From positions 1,612,001 to 1,676,000 of the forward strand of contig NZ_AP014509.1 of NCBI RefSeq assembly GCF_000828655.1: a DNA stretch of 64,000 nucleotides, read 5' to 3'. The stretch comes from Thermotoga caldifontis AZM44c09. Lineage in GTDB: Bacteria; Thermotogota; Thermotogae; Thermotogales; DSM-5069. Positions 51,406 through 61,400 of the stretch are shown one piece after another (positions within the stretch are counted from its first letter, which is position 1; each line of letters opens with the position of its first letter). The position numbers and the translations under genes are program-made. The notes below the pieces were generated by a model, which saw only the letters and a list, made by a program, of their open reading frames with translations, did no database searches and was not told the DNA's origin.

Positions 51406-52300
51406 GTTGCCCGCCACCGGCGGGCTTAAACTTTGCCCCCTGGAAGGTGTTTCTGCGTTCCAGTTCGGTTTCTACCGCGTTGATGATCTGCCACTTCGAA
51501 AGTCCCCACCTGGCAAACAGCGTTCCCGTCTTCGGTGGATCTGAAGTCAACCTGTGTATCACGATGTTCGGTGAAAGATGTTCCAAGAAGGCTATGGTTC
51601 TTTCCAGAAATTCTTCAAAGCTCACCGGTTGAAAAGCACCTTCTTTGAACATCTCACCGAGCGGGCTATCCTCCACCACGTAGAGCGAATGCATCTTGAC
51701 ACCGTCCACTCCCAGATAGGAAAGAGTTTTTGCGGTGTCGATGACGTCCTCCAGTTCGTCCCAAGGCAGATCAACGATCACGTGGGCGACGACCTCAAGG
51801 CCGTGTTTCTTGGCTCTGAGCACCGCATCGATGAACTCCGCGACACCGTGACCCCTGCGCAGTATCCTCAACGTTTTCGGATTTATGGTTTGAAGTCCAA
51901 GCTCCAGCGAAACATCCACCTTAGTTTTGAACTCGTCGAGCAGTTCCAGAACTTCTTCGGGAACGCAGTCCGGTCTGGTGGAGATCGCGAGCTGAACGAT
52001 CGAATCGTCCACGAGGGCTTCGGAGTACCTCTCTCTCAAGACATCCACCGGCGCGTAGGTGTTGCTGAACGATTGAAAGTACGCGATGAACTTGGTCGCA
52101 TTGTATTTTTTCATCGCCCACTCTCTCTGTTTGAGCACCTGCTCGCGGATCGACAGATCGTGCAGCGCGTTGAATCCACTACCGGTGGGATCGCAAAAAA
52201 TGCAGGGACCAGATTTTTCCCTGTTTGGACACGTGAAGCTGGCGTCTATGACCAGTCGATGCACGCGCGCATTGTAGCGACGTTTCAGATATTCGCTCAA
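51392..52300 (-). CDS. Radical SAM protein, YhcC/TIGR01212 family
   Basis: This is a ~302-308-residue radical SAM protein with the cluster motif DASFTCPNREKSGPCIFCDP (Cys ligands). LGLQTINPKTLRILRRGHGV, VVAHVIVDLPWDELEDVIDT and VDGVKMHSLYVVEDSPLGEM are family segments. Its substrate is unknown. The listed start is a TTG with no ribosome binding site at normal distance. An ATT six codons upstream (52318) has GGAGG 10 nt before it and would add DRYNK before LSEYLKRRYN, matching the usual family N terminus. The end overlaps a hairpin shared with the convergent peptidase gene. Confidence 0.88.
   Translation of the reverse strand: MSEYLKRRYNARVHRLVIDASFTCPNREKSGPCIFCDPTGSGFNALHDLSIREQVLKQREWAMKKYNATKFIAYFQSFSNTYAPVDVLRERYSEALVDDSIVQLAISTRPDCVPEEVLELLDEFKTKVDVSLELGLQTINPKTLRILRRGHGVAEFIDAVLRAKKHGLEVVAHVIVDLPWDELEDVIDTAKTLSYLGVDGVKMHSLYVVEDSPLGEMFKEGAFQPVSFEEFLERTIAFLEHLSPNIVIHRLTSDPPKTGTLFARWGLSKWQIINAVETELERRNTFQGAKFKPAGGGQLNRS
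51409..51425. terminator. Convergent hairpin between S9 peptidase and yhcC genes
   Basis: The perfect 7-bp stem GCCCGCC / GGCGGGC with a 3-nt loop lies 3 nt after the peptidase stop and within the last codons of the convergent radical SAM gene. T-tracts are poor on both sides, so termination may be weak. Confidence 0.5.
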
Positions 52301-53538
52301 CTTGTTGTACCTGTCAATCTTCGAATCGCCTCCTCACATTTTTTGTAGACGTGTTCGGCATCAACCGTGGGATACTCTCCATCGTAATAGACCCAGCGAC
52401 CCCTGATCATCGTTGCGAAAACGTCCGAGGAGCTTCCCGCGTGCACGATGTGGTTCTTGATCTGACTCCGCGGCACGTACCAGGGTTTATCGATGTCGAC
52501 AACGATCAAATCTGCATCGGCTCCAACCTGGATCTTTCCCTCTGTCAGTCCCACCGCCTTGGCACCTTGTTCGATCGCCATGTACAGAGCCTGCTCTGCA
52601 GAGACGTTCCTCGGATCAGAAAGTTTTTGGAGCAGGCTTGCCAGCCTCATCTCGTGCCACACGTCGAGGCTGTTGTTGCTCGCAGCCCCATCGGTACCTA
52701 TGCAGACCTGAACCTTGGTCGCGAGGAATTTCTGAACTGGAGCTATACCACTGCCCAGCTTCAGATTGCTCGTGGGGTTGTGAACCACAAAGAAGTTCTC
52801 CTGGGCAAGCAGGCGAATGTCTTCGTCCTTCACGTGAACGCAGTGCGCGAACAGAACCTTGCAGTATCTCAACGAAGTCTTGAGCAGTTCTCTCAGCTCG
52901 TACTTCTCCTCCGTGGTCTCGTAGAGGTGTATCATCACGGGTGCTTCGAGGTCCAGAGCGACCCTGGCTATTTCGTCTATGTAGGTGATCGAACAGCTGT
53001 ACGGTGCGTGTGGACCGAATCCTACTTTTATCAATCCATCCCTGTCGTTCCATCTTTCGTAGTACTCGATGTTCTGTCTGAGCCTTCCCCTGTCCGAATC
53101 CACGTCCACCAGACCTCGCGTGATCAAAACTTTCATACCAAAATCGAGGGCCGCTTTCGCCACCGCATCGCAGTGAAAGTACATGTCCGCGTACGCGACG
53201 ACGCCCCGTCTCGCCATCTCCAGCTGTGCCAGCATCGTGCCGTAGTAGACGTCCTCCTCGGTCAGTTTCTCCTCTATGGGAAATATCTTCTCCGTGAGCC
53301 ATTCTCTGAGCCTCACATCTTCCGCCAGGCCACGCATCAACGTCATCGCGGCATGCGTGTGTACGTTGACGAAACCAGGCATGACGAGTTTTCCAGACAT
53401 ATCGTACTCTTCATCCACGATCGATCCCTTCAAATCTCCCATCGCAGCGATCTTGCCATCCTCCACGAGCACGTCGGAAATCTCCAATCCTGAACGAACA
53501 TCCTTCAGAACCAGGGCGTTCTTGAGCAAAATCTTCAT
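52297..53538 (-). CDS. mtaD: 5-methylthioadenosine/S-adenosylhomocysteine deaminase
   Basis: This 413-residue amidohydrolase is of the TM0936 type. Metal ligands are in GFVNVHTHAAMTLMRG (HxH); other landmarks are KVGFGPHAPYSCS, VMIHLYETTEEK, VLFAHCVHVKDED and IGTDGAASNNSLDVWHEMRL (catalytic Asp). The ADLIVVDID segment is near the C terminus. It deaminates MTA and SAH to inosyl products and so helps recycle methylation by-products. The ATG overlaps the phosphohexomutase gene by 4 nt. Confidence 0.92.
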   Translation of the reverse strand: MKILLKNALVLKDVRSGLEISDVLVEDGKIAAMGDLKGSIVDEEYDMSGKLVMPGFVNVHTHAAMTLMRGLAEDVRLREWLTEKIFPIEEKLTEEDVYYGTMLAQLEMARRGVVAYADMYFHCDAVAKAALDFGMKVLITRGLVDVDSDRGRLRQNIEYYERWNDRDGLIKVGFGPHAPYSCSITYIDEIARVALDLEAPVMIHLYETTEEKYELRELLKTSLRYCKVLFAHCVHVKDEDIRLLAQENFFVVHNPTSNLKLGSGIAPVQKFLATKVQVCIGTDGAASNNSLDVWHEMRLASLLQKLSDPRNVSAEQALYMAIEQGAKAVGLTEGKIQVGADADLIVVDIDKPWYVPRSQIKNHIVHAGSSSDVFATMIRGRWVYYDGEYPTVDAEHVYKKCEEAIRRLTGTTS

Positions 53539-54968
53539 AGGTTCATCACAGCCCTTCTCACGGATTCCAGAATCGAACTCGCTTCTTTTTCTGTTGAACC
53601 CACGACCTTCACGTAGATCTTCAGCTTCGGCTCGGTGCCGGAAGGTCTGATGTAGATCCTCGCCGATTCCAGTTCGAGCAAGAGTGTCTCGTTGGGTATC
53701 TCCGGGTCGTTCTCGTAATCGTACACGCGCTCCACCGGATGATCGCCAACCTTGCCAGGCGGAGAAGTCCTGAACGCTTCGTACCTCCGCCTCGCCGCTT
53801 GGGCACTTTCAAAGGGTATCGAGATCAACTCTTCGAAGTGATAGCCGTAAGCTTCGTACAGATCCCTCAAAAGTTCGATCGGATCGTACTCAGAACAGAG
53901 GGCAGCGACCAACGCAGAACCGAGAACACCGTCCTTGTCTCTCACGAGGTTTCCCATCAGATAACCGCAGCTCTCCTCGAAAGCCAGAAAGTAACTGAAA
54001 TTCTCTTGCTTTGAACAAGTTTCTATGAGGTGCCCTATGTACTTGAATCCGGTCGGTGTTTCCATCACCTTAAGGTTCAGTTCCTCGCACATCGGTTTGA
54101 CCATGTCGGTGGTGACGATGGTTTTGATCAGACAGCTCCCAGGTTTCACTCTGCGTCTCAACATCTCCGTCAACAGGACTCCCACTTGGTTGCCCGTCAA
54201 CCTTTTTCCATCCACGATCAAGCCAACCCTATCGCAGTCAGGATCGGTCGCGATGCCGAACCTCACGTTGCGTTCGTTGCACACTGCCTTTACCCTGTCG
54301 AACGCCTTCTCGTCTTCCGGATTCAACGAACTGACTTTGGAGAAATCCGGATCGAATTCCATCTGTTCCCCAACCACGATCACGTCGAATCCAAGTTCAC
54401 GCAGGACCATGGGAACAAAGCGAGCACCCGTGCCTTGAAGCGGTGAATAAACGATCTTGCCACCGCTTTTCACATAGTCTTTCACCAATCCGACGATCCC
54501 CTCAACGTAGCGTTCCTCTATTTCTTTCGGAACATTATTCATTGGTGCCTTCCTTTTCACCCCGAACGGTTTTCCCAGTAGGGAAGAGATCTTCTCTGTG
54601 TGTTTTGGTACGGCCTGGACACCATCGTTCGTGTACACCTTGTATCCGTTGTACTCAGCAGGATTGTGACTCGCGGTGATCACGACACCAGCACCAACGC
54701 CGAGTTCCCGGACAGCGAAAGAGAGAAGGGGAGTCGGAACCGGTGCATCAAAAATGTACGTTTCGATACCGCAGTCTGAGAAGGTTTGGGCCGCTATTTT
54801 CGCAAAATAGTTTGAATTCCTCCTCGTATCGTAGGCGATGACTACCCCGTTCAAACCTTCTTCGTGCATCCACAGAGACACGGCACGTGAAACGTTGATC
54901 ACGAGTTCTTCGTCGAATTCTCCTTTCCTCATGATCCCCCTCACACCACCCGTGCCGAACACTATCAT
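53535..54968 (-). CDS. Phosphoglucomutase/phosphomannomutase family protein
   Basis: This 477-residue phosphohexomutase has the phosphoserine loop GVVITASHNPAEYNGYKVYT (S100), the metal loop IATDPDCDRVGLIVDGK, the sugar-binding EESCGYLMGN and the phosphate-binding RIYIRPSGTEPKLKIYVK near the C terminus. It interconverts glucose or mannose 1- and 6-phosphates; which sugar is not clear from sequence. It overlaps mtaD downstream and recN upstream by 4 nt each. Confidence 0.92.
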   Translation of the reverse strand: MIVFGTGGVRGIMRKGEFDEELVINVSRAVSLWMHEEGLNGVVIAYDTRRNSNYFAKIAAQTFSDCGIETYIFDAPVPTPLLSFAVRELGVGAGVVITASHNPAEYNGYKVYTNDGVQAVPKHTEKISSLLGKPFGVKRKAPMNNVPKEIEERYVEGIVGLVKDYVKSGGKIVYSPLQGTGARFVPMVLRELGFDVIVVGEQMEFDPDFSKVSSLNPEDEKAFDRVKAVCNERNVRFGIATDPDCDRVGLIVDGKRLTGNQVGVLLTEMLRRRVKPGSCLIKTIVTTDMVKPMCEELNLKVMETPTGFKYIGHLIETCSKQENFSYFLAFEESCGYLMGNLVRDKDGVLGSALVAALCSEYDPIELLRDLYEAYGYHFEELISIPFESAQAARRRYEAFRTSPPGKVGDHPVERVYDYENDPEIPNETLLLELESARIYIRPSGTEPKLKIYVKVVGSTEKEASSILESVRRAVMNL

Positions 54969-56512
54969 GAGAGCTCACCCCACACTTTCTCTCCACCGAT
55001 CATGCGCAACAGTTCGTTCTTTCTTTCTTCTACTCCAAGGATCTTCACTTGCATCGTGTTTCCATCTTTTACCACCGCAAAATGGGTGTCGGCGAGCCTC
55101 GCTATCTGCGGTAGATGCGTGACCACTATGACCTGAGAATTCTTCGACAGGGCCTTCAACTTTTCTCCGAGCACGTTCCCGACAGTTCCCCCGATACCAC
55201 TATCGATCTCATCGAAGACGAAGACGTGTCCCATTTCGTTTGCGACTGAAAGGTGCACGGCCAGAACCACACGGGAAAGTTCTCCACCGGACAGAACGTC
55301 TTTCAATGGCTTGGTCTCACCGCCGGTTCCAACCACGAAATCGACATCGCTGAAACCGCTCGCAGTCAAACGATCCAACCTTTCGACCTTCACAGAAAAA
55401 TCAAGATTCATGGCGAGCTGGCTGAGATGGAACCTGACCTGACTTTCGAGTTCGGTCGCGGCTTTCAACCTGTTTTCATGAAGCTCCTGCGCCAGTTTCA
55501 AACAGAGTTCCTCCAGTCGACGACTCTCACTCTCCGCGAGTTCCAGTTCTTGTTTTTTCCCGAGCAAATCTTTCCTTTCTTTTTCCAGCCTTTCCCAGTT
55601 TCTTCTTATGTCTTCCCAGTCGGGACCGAAACGTCTCCTGAGCTCGTTGTACACGTTCAATCTGGCTTCCAGCTCGTGGGAATCTTCAAGTTGCAGTTGA
55701 TCGACGAACTTTCGAATCGACCGCTGCAACTCGTTCGATTTTTCAGCGATGTCTCTGAGCATGTCCGGTAAATCTTTCGGCACCAGAGGCACCATCTTCT
55801 CCGCAGAAACGGCCAATTTCCAGAGCCTGGTCGTCGAATCCTCACTCAGCACGTGCGATATTTCGTCCATGAGGGAAAGGATCTGCCTGGCTCTGTTGAT
55901 CCTTTCGAATCTTTCTCTGAGGGATCTTTCTTCTTCTTCGCTGGGTTTGTGCCTTTCGAAAAAGCTGAGCTCCCTGTCGAGCTGTTCGATCCTTTCTTCT
56001 AATGCTTCTATTTTAGTTTCGTTCAGAAGTTTTTCGAGCTCAACCATCCGTCTGTACGTCCTCGTGTACTCGGAGAGTATCTGCCCGTTGCCAGCGAATT
56101 TATCTAAGAGCGACAGCTGATAACGCTTCTTCAACAAGTTCACGTGCGTGTTCTGCTGGTGGAAGTGGACGAGATCTTCGAACAATCTCTCAACGATCGA
56201 CTGTGGATACATCCTTCCATCTATCCTGTAGATCCACCTTTTGCCCGCGTTCAGGCTCACGATGTGCTCGCCTTCCTGAATGCCAAGTTCTCTCAATTCT
56301 TCGTCGACTCGATCGACGCTCACGAGCGCTTCCAGCCATGTGTTCTCGTTCTCGAACAGTTCCACCCTTTTTCCAAAGAGCGCCTGTAACCCTTTGAGAA
56401 CCACGGACTTGCCGGCACCCGTCTCACCCGTTATGACGTTGAGACCGTCACTGAACTCGAGGTCGAAGGATTCGAAATACAGCAGATTTTTCCCGCTGTA
56501 CCTCAGGATCAT
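54965..56512 (-). CDS. recN: DNA repair protein RecN
   Basis: This 515-residue SMC-like ATPase is short compared with the usual ~550 residues. It has Walker A NVITGETGAGKSVVLKGLQA near the N terminus, a central coiled coil (~150-350, e.g. EKLLNETKIEALEERIEQLD), the signature KDVLSGGELSRVVLAVHL and Walker B HVFVFDEIDSGIGGTVGNVL. The first segment LYFESFDLEFSDGLNVI is typical. It acts in recombination repair of double-strand breaks. It is followed by a phosphohexomutase gene and preceded by uvrD. Confidence 0.94.
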   Translation of the reverse strand: MILRYSGKNLLYFESFDLEFSDGLNVITGETGAGKSVVLKGLQALFGKRVELFENENTWLEALVSVDRVDEELRELGIQEGEHIVSLNAGKRWIYRIDGRMYPQSIVERLFEDLVHFHQQNTHVNLLKKRYQLSLLDKFAGNGQILSEYTRTYRRMVELEKLLNETKIEALEERIEQLDRELSFFERHKPSEEEERSLRERFERINRARQILSLMDEISHVLSEDSTTRLWKLAVSAEKMVPLVPKDLPDMLRDIAEKSNELQRSIRKFVDQLQLEDSHELEARLNVYNELRRRFGPDWEDIRRNWERLEKERKDLLGKKQELELAESESRRLEELCLKLAQELHENRLKAATELESQVRFHLSQLAMNLDFSVKVERLDRLTASGFSDVDFVVGTGGETKPLKDVLSGGELSRVVLAVHLSVANEMGHVFVFDEIDSGIGGTVGNVLGEKLKALSKNSQVIVVTHLPQIARLADTHFAVVKDGNTMQVKILGVEERKNELLRMIGGEKVWGELS

Positions 56513-56526
56513 GAATCATCACTCTC

Positions 56527-58416
56527 TCATTCGGTCAGGTCTATCCATTCCACCAACTCTGTCGGGATCTTCTCGACGAAATCCGGTAATCTCATCCAGG
56601 AAAAGTAGTTCCTCTTCACCGATTCTTGTCTTAGGATGTAGAGCAATTCTTTCGCGCGCGTTATGGCAACGTAGAAGATCCTCTCTTCCTCATCCAGCTT
56701 ACCATCCATTACGGCGTAATAGCTGGGGAAATCTCCAGGATTCACACTCAGAACGAACACCACGTCCCACTCCAGACCCTTCGCCTGATGCACCGTCGTC
56801 AAGGTGACTTTTCCCTTGCCCGGCTCCCGGGTCACATCTTCGCTGATCATCAGATCTGACAGAAACCTCTCCAGGGATTTGTAGCGTTCGGCCATTTCGA
56901 TCAACCTTTGTATGTCGAGCTGTCTTTCGACATAGTCTGGATAGTTTTCTTCCAGATACTGCTTGTAAAAGCTTTCGTACACACTCTCTATCTTTTTCGA
57001 AACACCCTCTTCCTGGAGCAGGCGCGAGAAGATCTCACGGAGCTTCAGCAGGGACGGCTTTTTGGCTGGGAAACTTTCAAATACAACGTCCAGTTCCATC
57101 GATTCCACCGAGGCCGCATGATCTGCGAAGGCGGAAGCCGTCTTCGTACCGATGCCAGGGAACAGTCTCGCCACTCTGATCCACGAGACCTTCTCTTTGG
57201 GATTTTGAACCAACCTGAGGAAGGCCAGAACATCTTTGACGTGTGCCGTTTCTGTGAACCGCATCCCAGAAAGAATTCGAAAATCGATTTGGTTCCTGGT
57301 CAGTTCCATCTGTACATCGAACGAATGTGAATGACTCCTGTAGAGGATGCCTATCTGGTTGGGCTCGTAACCGAACTCGATCAGTCGCAGAACCTCCTTG
57401 GCCACGAAACTCGCCTCACTCGGTTTGTCCCATGTGCTGACCACCTTCGGTTTGACACCGTTGGGTTTGATCGATCTGAGCACCTTGGGCACACTGCTTC
57501 TTGGGATCATGGCGTTGACGAGTTCGACGATCCTCTCGGTGCTCCTGTAGTTCGTCTGTATCTTGAATATCTTTGCACCCGATCGAGCGAAATCTTTCAC
57601 GTTTTCGAACCTCGCACCTCTGAACGAATAGATACTCTGGGCATCGTCGGCCACGACGAACGCGTTTCCGTGCACGCTGGAAAGATGATCCACCAGTTTC
57701 AACTGCAGAACGTTCGTATCCTGGAACTCGTCCACGAGGAGCCATCTGTACTTCGAAGCTTCCCTCTGCCTGACGTGAGGATCGTTTTCGAGAAGGAATA
57801 CCGTCAGGGTTAAGAGATCGTCGTAGTCGACACAGTTCTCTGTTCTCTTCTCGAGCGTGTATTCTCTGTAAATTTCCTCCACGATGTTTTCGAATTCCAG
57901 ATGTTTCGGAAAGAGCGTCGACAGAGCCTCCCTGAGAGAGCTCAACGTGTTCGCGCTGTAGGAGAAAACTTTCTGAAGTATCGATGGCGATGGGAAGTGT
58001 TTTTCCTTCTCTTCGGTGAACATCCTGCCTAAGACCCTGGTCCTGACATGTTTGATTAGGCTCAAAGAGTCTTCCTCATCGAGTATCGTGAAATTGGGCG
58101 TCAATCCGACCCTGGGGGCGTACTTTCGGAGGATGAGGTTGCACACGTGGTGGAACGTGCCCGCTGTGAGTTCCTCCAGGTCCATCCCCGTGACCTGCTT
58201 TGCACGTTCGATCATCTCGTTCGCCGCAGCGCGCGTGAACGTAACGAGCAGGATCTGCGAAGGCTTCACCCCGCTCATGAGCAAATGCAACAGCTTGTAC
58301 GTGATGACGCGCGTTTTTCCAGAACCAGGTCCGGCGATCACCAGAGATCTTCCCGTCGATTCGAGAACAGCCTTTCTCTGCTCTTCATCGAGTTCTTGAA
58401 GATAATCGACCTTCAC
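56527..58416 (-). CDS. UvrD/PcrA-like superfamily 1 DNA helicase
   Basis: This 629-residue 3'-5' helicase has the Q motif LDEEQRKAVLESTGRS, motif I VIAGPGSGKTRVITYKLLHL, NCVDYDDLLTLTVF, motif II WLLVDEFQDTNVLQLKLVDH, motif III VADDAQSIYSFRGARFENVK, NYRSTERIVELVNAMI and motif VI VTLTTVHQAKGLEWDVVFV. The final VAITRAKELLYI is present. It is shorter than PcrA (~720), lacking a C-terminal tail. The GTG start has GGTGG nearby. It lies next to recN, so a role in DNA repair is likely. Confidence 0.93.
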   Translation of the reverse strand: MKVDYLQELDEEQRKAVLESTGRSLVIAGPGSGKTRVITYKLLHLLMSGVKPSQILLVTFTRAAANEMIERAKQVTGMDLEELTAGTFHHVCNLILRKYAPRVGLTPNFTILDEEDSLSLIKHVRTRVLGRMFTEEKEKHFPSPSILQKVFSYSANTLSSLREALSTLFPKHLEFENIVEEIYREYTLEKRTENCVDYDDLLTLTVFLLENDPHVRQREASKYRWLLVDEFQDTNVLQLKLVDHLSSVHGNAFVVADDAQSIYSFRGARFENVKDFARSGAKIFKIQTNYRSTERIVELVNAMIPRSSVPKVLRSIKPNGVKPKVVSTWDKPSEASFVAKEVLRLIEFGYEPNQIGILYRSHSHSFDVQMELTRNQIDFRILSGMRFTETAHVKDVLAFLRLVQNPKEKVSWIRVARLFPGIGTKTASAFADHAASVESMELDVVFESFPAKKPSLLKLREIFSRLLQEEGVSKKIESVYESFYKQYLEENYPDYVERQLDIQRLIEMAERYKSLERFLSDLMISEDVTREPGKGKVTLTTVHQAKGLEWDVVFVLSVNPGDFPSYYAVMDGKLDEEERIFYVAITRAKELLYILRQESVKRNYFSWMRLPDFVEKIPTELVEWIDLTE

Positions 58417-58429
58417 GCTTTCACCACCG

Positions 58430-61400
58430 TTAGAAAACGTCGAGACCGACAGAACCTGTCACAGGATCGAAAGAAAAGCTCTTCTTCGGGAATTCCTTTA
58501 TGAAGAATTTGAACGATAGCTTCTCCAGGCTGAATCCTCCGACCGTCGAGAAACTCGTCTCGAAGACCAATCCCCAGCAGTGCAGATCCTTCGTCACGGC
58601 CAGGTCCAGAGAACTGATCTGGAAAGGCTGGATGCGGCCAGAGAACGAAACCTTCACCGATGGATCGAACCCCGACAGTTCGTAGGAAGCTCTCAACCTG
58701 TAAGAATTCCTGGTGTAAGTGAGAGATATGGCATGCTTGGCAGGTCCCGTATAAAAAGATCCTCCCGCCTGCAGCGTGAGAAGATCGAAGGGCTGAACGT
58801 TCAGAGTGTAACGAACCGACAGATCTGGTCTCTCCATGAACAAGAAGCTTTTACCCTTGATGGTCAACTTGTTTTCCAACACATCGACGGGAACTTCTCT
58901 GTCGTAACGGTAAGTGAACTTCGTCTCGTGACTGAACGATCCAGCTCCGACATTTATATCCCAGCTTGTTCTGTCCAACTTCTCACTCTCGATCAGGTAC
59001 ACCGTCTCTGTGTACAAAGAAAAGCGCAGTGAAAAGAGGTCGAACGTGGTCGTAGTTTTGAACAGAAGATCGTCCCATTTGAAACCGATCAGGTCGTATC
59101 CCGTCGAAAGCTCGAAGCTGCTGGTTGGAACCCTAAGAATCGCTGAAAACGTGGCTTTTGAAAGATCGGAAAAATCTGAAAAACCGGAATAGGTGACGTT
59201 GTTCAACGAGGCTCTGTTCTGATAGCCGACCGAGATGGAGAAGAAATCCACCGGCTTCAACGTGAAGTTCGCCTTGCTCGTCTGTGTAAAGAGATACTCC
59301 GGCCCTTTCCCATGAGCGAGCCAGAGACCAGTGCGGAGAGAAGAATCGAACGAGACGTCGAACCAGCCTCCCCGCAACAGTACAGTTCTCATGGGCAAGT
59401 TCGAATCCAGCTGGAAGTAATTCTTCGAGTAATTGTCTGTTATGCTGGTTCCGTTCAGCTCGTAAGCACCGCTCAGCGACAGATCGAGTTGCTTGAAAAC
59501 GTATGGAAATTTCCACTGTGCAGAAACGCTGTAGCGACCGAAGGTGTAAAATTCATCGATGTGATCAAAAAGGTCACCTTCACCGTACTGGAGCGATGAG
59601 ATGTGCGAGAGATTGTTGATGGTCAACGAGAAGGGTTCTTTCAAAACGGTGAATTTCTTCACCGAAACGCTCGGCAGAACCCAGCGGGTATAATCTTGAG
59701 ACTTGCTGACGGAATTCTCGATCACGAAATCCTTGGCCGGATTCAAGGTGTGCTGGAATGAAAATCTCTCGTTACTGAAGTACGAGCTCAGTCTGGAATA
59801 CAGCGGTGGCACAGTCAGCGTCGTGTTCATTTCATAGCTTCTTCCAGCTGGCCCTTCGAGATTGTACACGCTTGTTGTGAGTTTCCACTTTTCTTGCTCG
59901 TAATTGAGCGTCAGTTTAGAGTAATTCCCGGCCTGATCGCCTCTCTCTCTGAAACCTATCTGTGTGGTGACGTAACCCTGCGGGAAGGTCACACTGTAAA
60001 CGCTCTCCACACTCAGTCCCTCGTCTTTCGAATAACCCATTTTCACAGCGAACGGTTCCGGCCCTTCGCGCAGCGAAACAAAATAGACCGGTAGATAAAC
60101 GGTTGGTACGCTGTAGATGTACAACACCACGTTGTAGGCGGCCAGATACTCGTTCTCCTTTATCTCAACGTTCCTCGCCTGAAGCCTGTAATGTGGCTTT
60201 TCAAGTTCGCACGTGGTCAGATAGGAGGTGCTGAGTTCGGCAGATCCGTCTTTCATTCGCGAAGATTCTGCTGCAAAATATATCGTGTGTTTCGCCTTCT
60301 CTTCGTCTGTGAAGATCGTTTTGCCCTTAACTTGGAGAACGAACGCAAGCTTTTCGGAAAACACGTACAGCAACTGTTGAGCCCTTATTTGTGTATCTTT
60401 TTTGGTGTAGAGCACGCTTCCTTCTGCGAGGATCTTTTCCACCTCGCTGGAATCGTTCAGAAACACGGTCAGCGTCTCTGACTGAATCGTCACGTCTTCG
60501 TACCGAACCTCGACTCCGTTTGAGAGGATCAGTCTTCCCTTCTCGACCAACACGTTACCGCCTTTCAGCTCCATCGTTCCAGCTCGAACCTGCGAAGCAA
60601 GGAACATTACAAAAACGATGACCAAGAATCTCGTCAGAAACTCCCTCAATCTGTAACTGATCTTAGTGTCGAGCAGCACGAACAGCACAGCTCCCACGAT
60701 TCCAAAGCTCAGGTCTGGTAACCATGCCGCGAGGACAGGATCTATCAGACGTTCTTTCCCCATGGCACTGACCCAGGCCCCTGAGCCCTGGTACAGCACA
60801 ATCAAAGTGAACGTCAGTATGACGCCCCAGGATTTGCTCTTCAAATTGAACATGAGTGAGAGGGGAACGCCCACGAGGGCTATTATGATCGGACCCAGTG
60901 CGATGGAGTAGCGCGAATGGAGTTCCACGATCCACGGTGCAGGATCTATTCCCAGCTTTTTGAGTGTAACTATCCTTTCTCTCAACTCCTCGCTCTTCAT
61001 GTCCCTGGGAGTTTTCCCACTTCTCAAAATGGATTCGATGTCCTGCTTCAAATCGAGTTCCACCTTTGAAAAACTCACATCGAACCTCAAAAAGCCGTCC
61101 TTATCGACCCTGTACATCCGTCCATCGTACATGAACCACCTGTCGTTCTCCTTGACCACACGGCGTGCAGTGATGATTTCTTCCTCAGAGGGCTCGTTCC
61201 TGAACAGCACGACGTTCTCAAGTATTCCATTTTGCCTGTCGTATTTCTTCACGTAAAAATATTGGTTCTCGTCGACTTTGGTGAGCACGTTCTCGCTGAT
61301 GAAGACTTCAGGTTTTCTGTAGACGTATTTGGAGAGCACCTGGTCAGCCTTCTGATTGAAAACGGGAACGATCCTGTCGTTGAGCAGATACGCGACGAGG

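Noticed and set aside
52351..53493. 380-codon open frame antisense to mtaD
   Set aside because: Shadow frame; the other strand encodes all amidohydrolase motifs.
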